A stretch of DNA of 64,000 bases from JBAZJN01 sp041651295 (GTDB lineage Bacteria; Patescibacteriota; UBA1384; XYA2-FULL-43-10; CAINNR01), in assembly GCA_041651295.1 (NCBI GenBank), contig JBAZJN010000002.1, positions 31,629 through 95,628 on the forward strand, written 5' to 3'. Made by a program: the position numbers and the translations under genes. Positions 17,147 through 26,492 of the stretch are shown one piece after another. The stretch's first letter is position 1, and each line of letters starts with the position of its first letter. Below the pieces are notes generated by a model. That model did no database searches and had not been told where the DNA came from. It saw nothing but the letters and a program-made list of their open reading frames with translations.

Positions 17147-17590
17147 TTATTCCTTGCCCTGTTTAATATCGCTCTGCGACCCGCTTTTGGCGGATTCAAC
17201 AGGATGAACTTTAGTTTCTTCTTTGCTTGCTTCTTTTTTCTTCTTGGTCTCTTCTTTTTTCGCTTCATCGGACAAAATCAACTGCAGGTGGCTTTGGCGT
17301 TTTGTAATCGGAGCCATTTTACCCTTGGAAACCGGTGTTCCGCGTTTAAGTCGTGGACCGTCACCGCAGGAAATGCTTTTTATATAAAAACCTTCACCAT
17401 TAACCTCAGAAGTTTTGACGATCGACAATGCACTGTCAAGCAAAGTAGAAACCATTCGTGCACCCTTATTGGGTGTGAAAGTTAAAATTTCTCTGGCTTT
17501 TTCGGCCTTTTTGCCACGAACCATATTAACAACCAGCCGCAATTTGCGGGGCGAAATTTTCAAATATTTTGTTTTAACTTTTACATCCAT
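17147..17590 (-). CDS. rplV: 50S ribosomal protein L22 (uL22)
   Basis: 147 aa. Core begins VKTKYLKISPRKLRLVVNMVRGK and ends with the tunnel hairpin KRGTPVSKGKMAPITKRQSHLQL. About 35 extra C-terminal residues rich in Lys, Glu and Ser follow, a tail of the kind also seen on S5, L15 and L23 here. Confidence 0.96.
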   Translation of the reverse strand: MDVKVKTKYLKISPRKLRLVVNMVRGKKAEKAREILTFTPNKGARMVSTLLDSALSIVKTSEVNGEGFYIKSISCGDGPRLKRGTPVSKGKMAPITKRQSHLQLILSDEAKKEETKKKKEASKEETKVHPVESAKSGSQSDIKQGKE

Positions 17591-17605
17591 CTTTATGCTT
17601 TGTTA

Positions 17606-17911
17606 TTATGACTTATTTGCTGATGAATCATTACCGGCCTGCTCTTTGGCCATTTTTCCACCATGGCGTCTGAATTTGCGGGTTGTAGAAAATTCGCCCA
17701 GGCGATGCCCGATCATATCTTCAACAATGAAAACAGGTACATGCTCTTTGCCGTTATGAACCCCGATCGTTGCCCCAACCATTTCCGGAGAAATGACACA
17801 GGCTCTTGACCAGGTTTTAACAACAACTTTGCCGCCGGATTTCTTGGCCTCAGAAACTTTTTTCAAAAGTCGTTCGTCAATATACGGACCTTTTTTCAGT
17901 GATCGCGACAT
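17606..17911 (-). CDS. rpsS: 30S ribosomal protein S19 (uS19)
   Basis: 101 aa; [12 protein letters not shown] start and the [34 protein letters not shown] core are canonical. The stop of rplB overlaps the start codon region. Confidence 0.97.
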   Translation of the reverse strand: MSRSLKKGPYIDERLLKKVSEAKKSGGKVVVKTWSRACVISPEMVGATIGVHNGKEHVPVFIVEDMIGHRLGEFSTTRKFRRHGGKMAKEQAGNDSSANKS

Positions 17912-18738
17912 TATTTGCTCCTGCGCTTAATAATCAGGTTCTTCGACTTCTTTTTCTTGTTACGGGTGCGATATCCCAAAGTCGGCATGCCCCACGGAGT
18001 TTTTGGATAAGCCATACCGATGGAGGTATTACCCTCACCACCACCATGTGGATGGTCGCAAGGATTCTTTGCTTTGCCGCGAACCGTTGGCCTAATTCCC
18101 ATGTTTCTTTTTCTTCCGGCCTTACCGATTTTGATATTCATTGAGTCGGAATTACCAACAGCGCCGATTGTGGCAAAACAATCAGAACCAACTTTTCTAA
18201 CCTCGCTTGAAGGAAGTTTGATTTGGGCTAAACCACCCTCAACCGAAAGCAGATTGGCATAATTACCAGCGCTGCGGCAAAGCTTGCCACCTTGACCGGG
18301 AAGTAATTCAATATTATGAACTTGGGTCCCGATGGGAATATTGACCAAGCGCATGCGGTTACCGATTCGGATTGCCGCTTTGTCATTGCCTTCAATTTTT
18401 GATCCGACTTTAATTTTTTCTGCCGCTAAAATATAGTCGCATTTTCCATCTTCATATTCAACTAATGCAATGTCAGCTTTTCTATTTGGATCATATTCCA
18501 AAGCAATAACTTTGGCGCTAACATTTTGGCTGAAATCAAAATTAACCATACGGTAAAAACGCTTTGAGCCACCGCCGCGGTGAGCAACAGTGATTCTTCC
18601 GGTATTGTTTCTTCCGGCTTTTTTGGGATTGATTTGCAAAAGCGATTTCTTTGGCTTTTCCTTCGACAACAAGGAAAAATCTACGAAAGATAGACCTCTT
18701 CTTGCATTCGACACAGGTTTTATTTTCTTAATTGCCAT
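17911..18738 (-). CDS. rplB: 50S ribosomal protein L2 (uL2)
   Basis: 275 aa, full length. [19 protein letters not shown] in the N-terminal domain and the peptidyl-transferase proximal [13 protein letters not shown] near residue 230 (His conserved) are present. Confidence 0.98.
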   Translation of the reverse strand: MAIKKIKPVSNARRGLSFVDFSLLSKEKPKKSLLQINPKKAGRNNTGRITVAHRGGGSKRFYRMVNFDFSQNVSAKVIALEYDPNRKADIALVEYEDGKCDYILAAEKIKVGSKIEGNDKAAIRIGNRMRLVNIPIGTQVHNIELLPGQGGKLCRSAGNYANLLSVEGGLAQIKLPSSEVRKVGSDCFATIGAVGNSDSMNIKIGKAGRKRNMGIRPTVRGKAKNPCDHPHGGGEGNTSIGMAYPKTPWGMPTLGYRTRNKKKKSKNLIIKRRSK

Positions 18739-18740
18739 GG

Positions 18741-19103
18741 TTATTTCTTGATTTCTTCTTTTGGTTTTACATCTGCCACTTGAGATTTATCTGCTTTTTC
18801 AGATTTTTTATCCTTCTTTTCTTCTTCGGTCTCAAATATTGCAATTTTTTGTCCGGCTTTGACCTTGACCAGCGCCTTTTTAATATCGCTGCGCTTGCCG
18901 CTCTTTCGGCCGACTTTTTTTAATTTTCCGGGAATATTGATTATATTGACGCCGATGACATCAACCTTATATTGCTGGTGTATCTGCGTGGCAACAGTTG
19001 ATTTATTAGCTCCCGAACTAACTAAAAATACGTAAACTCCGGATCCTGCCAAAGCAAAACTTTTTTCCGAAATGACTGGTTTAATAATTGTTAAATTATT
19101 CAT
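18741..19103 (-). CDS. rplW: 50S ribosomal protein L23 (uL23)
   Basis: 120 aa; core IIKPVISEKSFALAGSGVYVFLV with a C-terminal Lys/Glu tail of about 30 residues (EEEKKDKKSEKADKSQ). L23 is the docking site for trigger factor and SRP at the tunnel exit. It overlaps rplD by 8 bases. Confidence 0.95.
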   Translation of the reverse strand: MNNLTIIKPVISEKSFALAGSGVYVFLVSSGANKSTVATQIHQQYKVDVIGVNIINIPGKLKKVGRKSGKRSDIKKALVKVKAGQKIAIFETEEEKKDKKSEKADKSQVADVKPKEEIKK

Positions 19104-19767
19104 TCTTGGCCTCTTTTTCTGCTACCGGTTCCGGTTTGTCTTTTTTGACTGAAAAATGCTTTCCAAGTTCGATTAATGACTCTTTGGTGAAAATTATATT
19201 GTCGGCAGATACCAAAGAAACTATATCGATATTCTTGGCTTCACTGACTGTAACAAATGGCATGTTGGCAAAAGATTTTTTAGCCAAATCATCAGAAGCA
19301 GGAAGAAAAACAACAACTTTGCCTTTAAGCGGCAGACTAGTAATCGCAGAAGCTGCAATTTTTGTCTTTGGCTCGGTGAATTTTAGTCCGGTCATACCAA
19401 CAGCTGATTTATCCTTAACTTTAGAATAGATCGCAGTTAACAGTGCTGCTCTTTTCTCCTTTTTGTTCAGCTTGATATTGTAATTTTTGTCAGACCTTGG
19501 GCCGAATGTTACTCCGCCACCGGACCAAATCGGTGAGCGTGAAGAACCTACTCTTGCCCGACCGGTGCCTTTTTGTCTCCAGGGTTTTTTGCCACCGCCG
19601 GAAACTTCACTTCTGTCCTTGGTGTTCGCGGAAACCTGACGTTTGTTAGCCAAAACCATTCGAACATATTCCAAGATATTAGCGCCCGATGCTTCGGACT
19701 CTAATTCCTTAGGATATTCCACTGGCGTATCTTTTTCGCCGTTTAATTTGTAAAAATCTATTTTCAT
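19096..19767 (-). CDS. rplD: 50S ribosomal protein L4 (uL4)
   Basis: 223 aa. The extended loop (KDRSEVSGGGKKPWRQKGTGRARVG then SSRSPIWSGGGVTFGP) that lines the exit tunnel is intact. In enterobacteria L4 represses the S10 operon; no L4 leader site was identified here. Confidence 0.97.
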   Translation of the reverse strand: MKIDFYKLNGEKDTPVEYPKELESEASGANILEYVRMVLANKRQVSANTKDRSEVSGGGKKPWRQKGTGRARVGSSRSPIWSGGGVTFGPRSDKNYNIKLNKKEKRAALLTAIYSKVKDKSAVGMTGLKFTEPKTKIAASAITSLPLKGKVVVFLPASDDLAKKSFANMPFVTVSEAKNIDIVSLVSADNIIFTKESLIELGKHFSVKKDKPEPVAEKEAKNE

Positions 19768-19768
19768 C

Positions 19769-20329
19769 TTAATTGCCGATTATTTTAACTTCTGATCCGG
19801 TATTACCAGGCACAGCACCTGCAACTAGCATAATGTTATTTTTGGGATCAATTTCGATAATTTCTAGATTCTTCACCGTTACTCTTTCGTTGCCCATATG
19901 GCCCGGCATTTTTTGGCCCTTGATTACTCTTTGAGGATAACCTGCTCCGATTGATCCGAGCCGTCTTTGCTGATTTGAACCATGAGTTTCCGGACCTTTA
20001 TGAAAATGGTAGCGTTTAACCGTGCCGGCAAATCCTTTGCCTTTACTTGTACCGATAACGGTAATCTTGTCTCCGGTAGCAAATGACTCGGTAGTAATAT
20101 TGTCTCCGGTTTTTATGTCAATTTCTCCGGCAGTTGATCTAAACTCGGTAAACTTGGTTTTTTTTCGGTTGGTAACCGCTACTTTGACCGCACTATATCC
20201 GTTTTTTTCCTCGGTTTTAATCTCAGAGACCGCTACTGGTTTAGCTTCTAAAGCCGTAACCGCACGCGAAGTACCATCTTGCGTAAAGATGCGGGTCATT
20301 TTCAGTTTTTTGGCAACTAAGATTTTCAT
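19769..20329 (-). CDS. rplC: 50S ribosomal protein L3 (uL3)
   Basis: 186 aa, shorter than the E. coli protein (209). The central loop GTSKGKGFAGTVKRYHFHKGPETHGS and QRRLGSIGAGYPQRVIKGQKMPGHMG are intact. The leader has the TTCGTA/GTAGGAG motif at 20341-20359. Confidence 0.97.
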   Translation of the reverse strand: MKILVAKKLKMTRIFTQDGTSRAVTALEAKPVAVSEIKTEEKNGYSAVKVAVTNRKKTKFTEFRSTAGEIDIKTGDNITTESFATGDKITVIGTSKGKGFAGTVKRYHFHKGPETHGSNQQRRLGSIGAGYPQRVIKGQKMPGHMGNERVTVKNLEIIEIDPKNNIMLVAGAVPGNTGSEVKIIGN

Positions 20330-20555
20330 GCCTTGCGGCTCCTACCAAATTACGAATTGAACTAATTTACGAATAAGCCAATAATAAACAGCCAGGAACT
20401 TTCAGCATTTGCTGACGTTGTCTTGGCTTTGTTGTAATCGCTCAATAGTTATCCCGAAGTTGATCGGGACAACTTATCGAAAGTCTACACTACTTTAATC
20501 TGATATTCAAGAGTTTTGGCTTCATCTGTCTTAATCTGTGCTCAAAAATCTGTGG
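20330..20555 (-). promoter_or_regulatory. rpsJ-rplC spacer with leader motif and hairpins
   Basis: This 226-base gap splits rpsJ from rplC. It holds the shared ATTCGTAATTTGGTAGGAG motif next to rplC (20341-20359), a short CAGCATTTGCTG hairpin (about 20403-20414) and an imperfect hairpin AGTTATCCCGA/TCGGGACAACT (about 20446-20474). No ORF and no strong promoter seen; an attenuator or processing site is possible. Confidence 0.4.
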
Positions 20556-20885
20556 CTACATTTTGATTTCAATGTCTACACCGGCCGGCAAATCAAGCGA
20601 CATAAGTGAATCAATTGTCTTTGATGTTGGGTTTATAACATCAATTAGCCTCTTATGAACTCTCATTTCAAACTGTTCCCGGCTGTTTTTAAAGACATTT
20701 GGAGATTTAATTACAGTGATTTTTGAAGTTTCAGTAGGCAGTGGAATCGGACCCACAACTTTTGCTCCGGACCGGACCGCCGTCTCAATAATCTCAGATG
20801 CCGATTTATCAATTATCCGATAATCGTAAGCCTTTAGCTTGATTCTGATCTTCTGTTTAATTGTATCTTTTGCAGTAGGCACCAT
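20556..20885 (-). CDS. rpsJ: 30S ribosomal protein S10 (uS10)
   Basis: 109 aa, with [18 protein letters not shown] and the C-terminal [16 protein letters not shown] typical of S10. AAGGAGA precedes ATG 20885. It lies 13 bases downstream of tuf, so tuf and rpsJ share a transcript. Confidence 0.97.
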   Translation of the reverse strand: MVPTAKDTIKQKIRIKLKAYDYRIIDKSASEIIETAVRSGAKVVGPIPLPTETSKITVIKSPNVFKNSREQFEMRVHKRLIDVINPTSKTIDSLMSLDLPAGVDIEIKM

Positions 20886-20898
20886 TCTCCTTCAAGCC

Positions 20899-22077
20899 TT
20901 ATTTAACGATCTTAGATACGACACCAGCGCCGACAGTTTTGCCACCTTCGCGGATAGCAAATCGAAGATTTTCTTCAAGTGCAACCGGAACAATGAGCTT
21001 AACTTTGATATTGACTTCATCGCCAGGCATAACCATTTCACCATCAAATTCGACCTCACCAGTAACATCGGTTGTACCAATGTAAAATTGAGGTTTGTAA
21101 CCTTTAGTGAAAGGAGTATGTCGTCCACCTTCCTCTTTGGTCAAAACATAGATTTTTGCTTCAAATTCTGTGTGAGGTGTAACAGTTCCCGGTTTGGCCA
21201 AAACTTGACCGCGCTCAATGTCTTCTCTCTCGACACCACGAAGAAGTACGCCGATATTGTCTCCGGCCTGACCCTGATCAAGCATCTTTCGGAACATTTC
21301 AACGCCGGTAACAACTGTTTTTGTAGTTTTCTTAATTCCGACAATTTCAACTTCTTCGTTGACCTTAACAACACCTCGGGTAACTCTACCGGTGGCAACA
21401 GTTCCTCGGCCTTTGATTGAGAAAACGTCTTCAATCGGCATTAGGAACGGCTTATCGATGTCTCTAACCGGCTCCGGAATCCATGAATCAATAGCGTCCA
21501 TCAGTTCGTGAATTGATTTTTCTCCATCAGCATCACCATTTAGAGCTTTTAGCGCTGAACCGCGGATAATTGGCGTATTATCACCATCAAATTCGTATTT
21601 GGTCAAAAGCTCTCTGATTTCCATTTCAACTAAGTCAATGAGCTCAGGATCGTCAACCATGTCGACCTTATTAAGAAAAACAACCATTTTTGGCACGCCA
21701 ACTTGCTTGGCAAGAAGGATGTGCTCTCGGGTTTGAGGCATTGGACCATCTGCGGCTGAAACCACAAGAATAGCACCGTCCATCTGAGCGGCACCGGTGA
21801 TCATGTTTTTGACATAATCAGCATGGCCCGGACAGTCGACGTGAGCATAGTGTCGTTTCTCTGTTTCATACTCTTGATGAGAAGTTGCAATAGTAATTCC
21901 ACGCTCTTTCTCTTCAGGAGCATTGTCAATTTCATCAAATTTTCTAGCTTGGGCTTTGCCCTCTTTAGCTAGAACGGTCGTGATGGCCGCGGTTAAAGTT
22001 GTTTTTCCGTGGTCAACATGTCCGATTGTGCCAACATTTACATGAGGCTTGCTTCTTTCAAATTTTTCTGCAGCCAT
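20899..22077 (-). CDS. tuf: Translation elongation factor Tu
   Basis: 392 aa. GTPase that delivers aminoacyl-tRNA to the ribosome. G1 GHVDHGKTT (about 19-27), G3 [12 protein letters not shown] (about 80-91), G4 NKVDMV and domains 2 and 3 are complete. TAGGAG lies 8 bases before ATG 22077. It has its own promoter in the fusA-tuf spacer. Confidence 0.99.
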   Translation of the reverse strand: MAAEKFERSKPHVNVGTIGHVDHGKTTLTAAITTVLAKEGKAQARKFDEIDNAPEEKERGITIATSHQEYETEKRHYAHVDCPGHADYVKNMITGAAQMDGAILVVSAADGPMPQTREHILLAKQVGVPKMVVFLNKVDMVDDPELIDLVEMEIRELLTKYEFDGDNTPIIRGSALKALNGDADGEKSIHELMDAIDSWIPEPVRDIDKPFLMPIEDVFSIKGRGTVATGRVTRGVVKVNEEVEIVGIKKTTKTVVTGVEMFRKMLDQGQAGDNIGVLLRGVEREDIERGQVLAKPGTVTPHTEFEAKIYVLTKEEGGRHTPFTKGYKPQFYIGTTDVTGEVEFDGEMVMPGDEVNIKVKLIVPVALEENLRFAIREGGKTVGAGVVSKIVK

Positions 22078-22114
22078 AGTAACTCCTATTATAGCTTAAC
22101 TTTTTCTATTCTTG

Positions 22115-22143
22115 ATATTAACCTAAATTTTTTCAAAAGTCAA
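22115..22143 (-). promoter_or_regulatory. Promoter of tuf
   Basis: TTGACT (22138-22143), a 17-base spacer and TAATAT (22115-22120) on the minus strand, about 38 bases upstream of ATG. Degenerate AAAGTC-type word repeats (about 22145-22190) lie just upstream. Confidence 0.65.
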
Positions 22144-22254
22144 CAAATTTTAAGTCTAAAGTCAAAAGTTGAAAGTCTAAAGTCCACTGAGACGGATTTT
22201 TGATCAAATTCATGATACTTTCGACGTTACGAACTATATTGGCTTTTAACTAAT

Positions 22255-24330
22255 TCATTTCTTGCCTTCGATAATTTCCTGGGCAACATTTCGCGGAACT
22301 TCGGCATAATGGTCAAATTCCATAGTGTATTGGCCGCGTCCTTGCGTCATGCTTCGAAGCGCAGTCGCATAGCCAAACATTGAGGCAAGCGGGACTTTGG
22401 AATCGATAATCTTGGCACCGGCGCGATCAATCATTTCTTCAATTTGTCCGCGCTTGGAGTTTAAGTCACCGACAACATCCCCCGTGTATTCCTCCGGAAT
22501 TGTGACCTCAACCTTCATAATAGGCTCTAGGATGATCGGATCAGCCTTTTTGAAACCTTCCTGAAAAGCGTATGAACCGGCAATTTTAAAGGCCATTTCA
22601 GAAGAGTCAACCTCGTGGAACGTACCGTCGTAGAGTGTAACCTTGGTATCAACAACCGGATAACCGGCGATCACACCTTTTGCCATCGCCTCTTTCACTC
22701 CAGCTTCAACCGGGCCAATATATTCCTTTGGAATGGCGCCGCCAACAATTTTGTTAACGAATTCAAAACCGGCTCCCTCTTCATTTGGTTCAATCTTCAA
22801 ATAAACATGACCGTATTGACCGCGTCCACCTGATTGGCGAACATATTTACCTTCTTGTTCGACTGATTTTCTGATTGCCTCTTTGTAAGCAACTTGCGGA
22901 TTACCAATGTTGGCTTCGACTTTGAACTCGCGCTTCATCCGGTCGACAATAATTTCCAAATGCAATTCGCCCATACCTTCAATAATTGTTTGGCCGGAAT
23001 CAGCATCGGTGTGAACGCGGAAGGTTGGATCTTCTTCTGACAGTCTTTGAAGGGCAACGCCCATTTTTTCTTGGTCAGCCTTAGTCTTAGGCTCGATTGC
23101 GATAGAAATAACCGGCTCCGGAAAAGTGATTTGTTCAAGAATATATTTTTGACTGACATCGCAAAGAGTATCGCCGGTCACCGTGGCCTTTAGACCAACG
23201 GCAGCAGCAATTTCTCCGGAGTAGACTTCGGTAACATCTTCCCGGTGATTGGCATGCATCCGCAATATTCGGCCGATTCGCTCTTTTTCACCCGATCTTG
23301 TATTCATAACATAGCTGCCGGAAGTAATTTTTCCAGAATAAACACGGAAAAAAGTTAATTTACCGACGAAGGGGTCAGCGGCAATTTTAAAGGCCAGTGC
23401 GACAAACGGTGCGTCATCATCAATTTTTATTTCAACTTCCTCATCTGAGCCTACAGTTGTCGCTTTGATTGGTGGTACATCTAGTGGCGATGGTAGATAA
23501 TCAACCACAGCATCTAGTAGTGGCTGAACACCTTTATTCTTGAGCGCAGTTCCAGCAAAAACCGGGTATATTTCACCTTTGATAGTTGCGGCTCGGACGG
23601 CAGCCTTTAGTTCAGGAACACTTGGCTCTTCGCCGTTAAGATATTTTTCCAATAGGGCATCGTTAGTTTCAACAATTTTTTCAATCATTTCGGCCCGCCA
23701 CTTTTCGGCCTCGGCTTTCATGTCGGCAGGGATTTCTTCAACTTCGTAAGTCTTGCCCAGATCCTCCGAGGTGTAAATATAAGCCTTTTGTTCCATTAAA
23801 TCGACAACTCCACGAAGATCAGCCTCTTTGCCAACCGGAAGCTGCATGGCAACAGCGTTGGCTTTAAGTCGGTCGATAATGGAATTGAAGCTCATATAAA
23901 AATCACCGGCGATTGCATCAAGCTTATTTACGAAGCAAATTCGCGGGACATTATATTTGTCTGCTTGACGCCAAACCGTTTCTGACTGGGGTTCAACACC
24001 GTTTTTACCGTCGAAAACCACAACTGCGCCATCAAGAACGCGCATTGAGCGCTCGACTTCTACAGTAAAATCAACGTGACCGGGAGTATCGATAATATTT
24101 ATCCGATGATCGTTCCAAAAACAGGTAGTTGCAGCCGAGGTGATGGTTATGCCACGTTCTTTTTCCTGCTCCATCCAGTCCATTTCGGCGGCACCTTCAT
24201 GAACTTCACCAATTTTGTGTTTTTTGCCCGTATAGTAAAGAATACGCTCTGTGACAGTCGTTTTTCCGGCATCAATATGAGCAGCAATACCGATATTTCT
24301 GGTTTTTTCCAATGAGTAATCGCGAGGCAT
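22255..24330 (-). CDS. fusA: Translation elongation factor G
   Basis: 691 aa, full length. GTPase that drives translocation. G1 AHIDAGKTT (about 17-25), DTPGHVDFT (about 81-89), NKLD and domains II-V are visible; KSQ-like IKGEIYPVF and the C-terminal [23 protein letters not shown] are canonical. The leader carries the TTCGTAATTTAGTAGGAG motif (24335-24353). The usual neighbour rpsG is 3 kb upstream beyond an accessory array. Confidence 0.98.
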   Translation of the reverse strand: MPRDYSLEKTRNIGIAAHIDAGKTTVTERILYYTGKKHKIGEVHEGAAEMDWMEQEKERGITITSAATTCFWNDHRINIIDTPGHVDFTVEVERSMRVLDGAVVVFDGKNGVEPQSETVWRQADKYNVPRICFVNKLDAIAGDFYMSFNSIIDRLKANAVAMQLPVGKEADLRGVVDLMEQKAYIYTSEDLGKTYEVEEIPADMKAEAEKWRAEMIEKIVETNDALLEKYLNGEEPSVPELKAAVRAATIKGEIYPVFAGTALKNKGVQPLLDAVVDYLPSPLDVPPIKATTVGSDEEVEIKIDDDAPFVALAFKIAADPFVGKLTFFRVYSGKITSGSYVMNTRSGEKERIGRILRMHANHREDVTEVYSGEIAAAVGLKATVTGDTLCDVSQKYILEQITFPEPVISIAIEPKTKADQEKMGVALQRLSEEDPTFRVHTDADSGQTIIEGMGELHLEIIVDRMKREFKVEANIGNPQVAYKEAIRKSVEQEGKYVRQSGGRGQYGHVYLKIEPNEEGAGFEFVNKIVGGAIPKEYIGPVEAGVKEAMAKGVIAGYPVVDTKVTLYDGTFHEVDSSEMAFKIAGSYAFQEGFKKADPIILEPIMKVEVTIPEEYTGDVVGDLNSKRGQIEEMIDRAGAKIIDSKVPLASMFGYATALRSMTQGRGQYTMEFDHYAEVPRNVAQEIIEGKK

Positions 24331-24458
24331 AGATCTCCTACTAAATTACGAATAATTTCCCAAACCAACTAACATTTTTTTGTTTCGTAGGTTAGTTCTT
24401 GTTGGTACTTTGGTAGGACAATTTCTTATGGAAATAAAAATTGCCCCTAAGCAATATA

Positions 24459-24488
24459 TTTATAGCATAATCAAGAGGCGAATGTCAA
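24459..24488 (-). promoter_or_regulatory. Promoter of fusA
   Basis: TTGACA (24483-24488), 18 bases and TATAAA (24459-24464). The leader of about 120 bases holds an imperfect hairpin (GGGGCAATTTTTA with GAAATTGTCC) and the GTAGGAG leader motif. It lets fusA be transcribed although the str operon is split. Confidence 0.65.
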
Positions 24489-24511
24489 ATAGGAAAAATC
24501 AATTATTTTGA

Positions 24512-24545
24512 CAAAAAAATGCGGAATCCCAAGTGGGACCCGCAC
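24512..24545 (-). terminator. Terminator of the zinc-ribbon cassette
   Basis: On the minus strand GTGCGGGTCCC and GGGATTCCGCA form a hairpin followed by seven T. It lies between the cassette and the fusA promoter, so the two transcripts are separate. Confidence 0.85.
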
Positions 24546-24572
24546 AGAACCCTCGATAGCATGTTGGGGACT

Positions 24573-24764
24573 TCACGGTTCCGGTTGTTGGCCGCTGTCG
24601 GTCAGTACCCGACCATGAACAATCCTATTCTGTCGTCCCCTATCGCAGTCGGGGCAATCATGGATCGGGCCGTTGTAGTCGAGGTCGTTGCCACCGACTG
24701 CTCCCGTGTTACCACATGTCGGACATGGCTTCTTTGCTGTCCTCACTTCAGCTCGATTGTTCAT
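24573..24764 (-). CDS. Small zinc-ribbon protein (orphan GC-rich cassette)
   Basis: 63 aa. Two Cys pairs, CPTCGNTG and CPDCDRG, resemble the CxxCxGxG units of DnaJ-type zinc fingers. The rest is hydrophilic. ATG 24764 is preceded by GGGGAGAG. The gene is clearly richer in G+C than the flanking fusA region and sits alone between its own consensus promoter (24799-24827) and a strong terminator (24512-24545). Function unknown; a metal-stabilised RNA- or protein-binding role is a guess from the fold. Confidence 0.68.
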   Translation of the reverse strand: MNNRAEVRTAKKPCPTCGNTGAVGGNDLDYNGPIHDCPDCDRGRQNRIVHGRVLTDSGQQPEP

Positions 24765-24798
24765 ATCACTCTCCCCAGCAAGTATGGAAAACAGCTTG

Positions 24799-24827
24799 AT
24801 TATATCTGAACATAATTATTTCGTCAA
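24799..24827 (-). promoter_or_regulatory. Near-consensus promoter of the zinc-ribbon cassette
   Basis: TTGACG (24822-24827), 17 bases, TATAAT (24799-24804). It starts about 6 bases after the preceding terminator. Confidence 0.8.
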
Positions 24828-24832
24828 TAACG

Positions 24833-24860
24833 CAAAAACCGCCCTGTTGAGCGGTTTTTG
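24833..24860 (-). terminator. Terminator of the two-gene unit 24875-25538
   Basis: AAAAACCGCTC and GGCGGTTTTT arms (minus strand) around a short loop, ending in T. Nearly the same hairpin ends the rpsG transcript at 27232-27257. Confidence 0.85.
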
Positions 24861-24874
24861 CTAAAAAACTTTTT

Positions 24875-25192
24875 TTAGGAAAAAATCATTTTTGTAAAAG
24901 CAATTTTTTCCTCTTCGCTTAAACTGCGGGCAACACTTTCGACGTACTGCTCAACTACTTCTCTGGCAACATTGTTTGCAACTTCAGTTAATTCTTCCTT
25001 CGATAATTTTGAAATATAGCCATTTGGATTGCTACCAATCTCATCTGCTGATTCCGGATGATCTTTAGCAAGACGGATCAAAAGAGACGTTCGCGCAATT
25101 TCTTCCAGCTCATTCATTTGCTTTTCAGCCTCGTCTGACTTGAACCCTATCGAAATAAGAGCATTTTTGAATTTTTCTAATAAGTTATTCAT
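24875..25192 (-). CDS. Hypothetical helical protein, 105 aa
   Basis: ATG 25192 with GGAGGTAAAG upstream; a longer in-frame version overlaps the previous gene and was rejected. Soluble, acidic and mostly helical (LEKFKNALISIGFKSDEAEKQM and later REVVEQYVESVARSLSEEEK). No family assigned. Its start overlaps the end of the preceding gene by 8 bases (ATGAATAA), so the two are translationally coupled. Confidence 0.65.
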   Translation of the reverse strand: MNNLLEKFKNALISIGFKSDEAEKQMNELEEIARTSLLIRLAKDHPESADEIGSNPNGYISKLSKEELTEVANNVAREVVEQYVESVARSLSEEEKIAFTKMIFS

Positions 25193-25538
25193 CTTTACCT
25201 CCGAATCTATTTTCTCTCTCGCGTTTCCGTTCCTCATATTTACGGTTATCATGTGACACCATTGTTCCTATTCCAATTAGGAGCAACCCTAACCCGGAAA
25301 TCATTGCACTGTCAATATCTGCATGCTTTGTAAGCATATCTGCACTAAGTGCGAGCGTGCCTAATCCAAGTCCTTTCACTGGAGTTGTAAAGTCATCGTT
25401 TTCTGAACCTCCCGAGGTGAATAAGTCTAGCGCTGCATTTTTCAATCCTTTTTTGGTACGCTCAATCCAATCTCGACCATTTTCTTCAGGAATACTAGTT
25501 TCCCCACCTTCTGCTGATTCATTTTCATTTTCATTCAT
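25185..25538 (-). CDS. Hypothetical membrane-associated protein, 117 aa
   Basis: From ATG 25538 (GGGAGAAA upstream). A strongly acidic N terminus (NENENESAEGGE), a helix (DWIERTKKGLKNAALDLF), one hydrophobic stretch (about residues 80-103, SAMISGLGLLLIGIGTMV) and a charged C terminus. Base composition is closer to the housekeeping genes than to the neighbouring GC-rich cassettes. It forms a two-gene unit with the coupled downstream gene. Confidence 0.62.
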   Translation of the reverse strand: MNENENESAEGGETSIPEENGRDWIERTKKGLKNAALDLFTSGGSENDDFTTPVKGLGLGTLALSADMLTKHADIDSAMISGLGLLLIGIGTMVSHDNRKYEERKRERENRFGGKDE

Positions 25539-25572
25539 TTTTCTCCCAAATTGATTATTTACTGTTACTGTT

Positions 25573-25601
25573 ATTATCGTTGCAAAAAAATTGTTTGTCA
25601 A
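25573..25601 (-). promoter_or_regulatory. Consensus promoter of the 25538-24875 unit
   Basis: TTGACA (25596-25601), 17 bases, GATAAT (25573-25578). The -35 box begins right after the T run of the preceding terminator. Confidence 0.8.
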
Positions 25602-25602
25602 C

Positions 25603-25629
25603 AAAAAAGCGCGGCGATACATCACCGCG
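25603..25629 (-). terminator. Terminator of cassette 25639-26334
   Basis: Minus strand hairpin CGCGGTGATGTATCGCCGCG followed by C and six T. It closely matches the terminator at 26466-26492. Confidence 0.85.
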
Positions 25630-25638
25630 ATGAGACAA

Positions 25639-26334
25639 TCACTCCTGGGATACCGGTTCTACCATCTCCTCCAGCTGACGGTACGCTCGGAGAACAAAGT
25701 CATAGAACATCTCGCCCTTCTTGGAACAGATCCAATGATCCCAGTGGCTGCTGTCATTGGGAATTCGATAGTACATCTGGACAGCATATACCCCTAATCC
25801 ACGCACGTGGAGGCTGATACTCTCAACTTCACGCGCGTCGATCCATCTGCTGTTCAAAGAGACGTTGAGCGTCTGACCAGTAAGTCTGAAGAGGGCATCT
25901 AGTATGTGATCCATGCGGATCTCGCAGATTTGACCGAACCACTTCTCTAGTCTGACGTATCGTGGTAGAGTCAGTATGCGCTCACTACCAAGCACGACCC
26001 CATTCTCTTCAAGCAGGGTCAGTACCGCTGGATCAATCTCCTTATACAGCAGGAGATAATGGAAACGTAGCCAAAGCTGTAACTTCCAGTCCTTCCCGAA
26101 CGGGTAGACATTACGGTCCAAGACATCCGGGTTACCTGACAGGAACGGCGGAATGTGGTTGCACCTACCGACATACAGTGGTCTCAATAATCCCAGGACC
26201 CACGCGTAGACAGTGAAAGCAGCCTGAACCTGACAACCATCCCAATACCGATTCTCTGGACGAACCAGGTCGGTGAAACGTATTCTGACCCGATCCGATC
26301 GGCGGTACGAATCTTCAAGCATCAAGTCTGCCAT
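25639..26334 (-). CDS. Orphan GC-rich cassette protein, 231 aa (hypothetical)
   Basis: From ATG 26334, with GGGAGGAATC upstream (a TTG five codons earlier lies in that site). Soluble, rich in Arg, Leu, Tyr and Trp, with no membrane segment and no motif I recognise. G+C and codon choice (CTG, CGG, GAC) differ plainly from the ribosomal genes. It is a single-gene unit: promoter TTGCGT-N17-TATATA at 26365-26393, terminator at 25603-25629. A CTCACGTGAG palindrome lies about 85 bases upstream, the same core as around the PaaX-like gene at 60.6 kb. Confidence 0.65.
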   Translation of the reverse strand: MADLMLEDSYRRSDRVRIRFTDLVRPENRYWDGCQVQAAFTVYAWVLGLLRPLYVGRCNHIPPFLSGNPDVLDRNVYPFGKDWKLQLWLRFHYLLLYKEIDPAVLTLLEENGVVLGSERILTLPRYVRLEKWFGQICEIRMDHILDALFRLTGQTLNVSLNSRWIDAREVESISLHVRGLGVYAVQMYYRIPNDSSHWDHWICSKKGEMFYDFVLRAYRQLEEMVEPVSQE

Positions 26335-26364
26335 GTTGATTCCTCCCAAACTCGAACTATTTAA

Positions 26365-26393
26365 TATATATCACGGGCGGAGCTTTTACGCAA
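26365..26393 (-). promoter_or_regulatory. Promoter of cassette 25639-26334
   Basis: TTGCGT (26388-26393), 17 bases and TATATA (26365-26370). The CTCACGTGAG palindrome (26419-26428) lies 25 bases upstream of the -35 box. Confidence 0.55.
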
Positions 26394-26418
26394 CACAATA
26401 AAAACCTGATGATTTTTC

Positions 26419-26428
26419 CTCACGTGAG
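26419..26428. promoter_or_regulatory. Palindromic candidate operator CTCACGTGAG
   Basis: The perfect 10-base palindrome, followed by CACTTTT, matches 13 of 14 positions of the TGCTCACGTGAGCA sites at 60564-60577 and 61191-61204 that flank a PaaX-like gene. The first G of the 14-mer is C here. Confidence 0.45.
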
Positions 26429-26465
26429 CACTTTTCGAATAAATTACGCAATATCATTTACACAA

Positions 26466-26492
26466 CAAAAAGCGCGGCGATATATCACCGCG
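26466..26492 (-). terminator. Terminator of the ankyrin cassette, overlapping its stop codon
   Basis: Minus strand hairpin CGCGGTGATATATCGCCGCG followed by C and five T. The TGA stop of the ankyrin gene lies inside the left arm. Confidence 0.85.

Noticed and set aside
20330..20555. Classical L4-type leader of the S10 operon
   Set aside because: Hairpins exist, but the spacer lies after rpsJ and shows no recognisable L4-binding structure.
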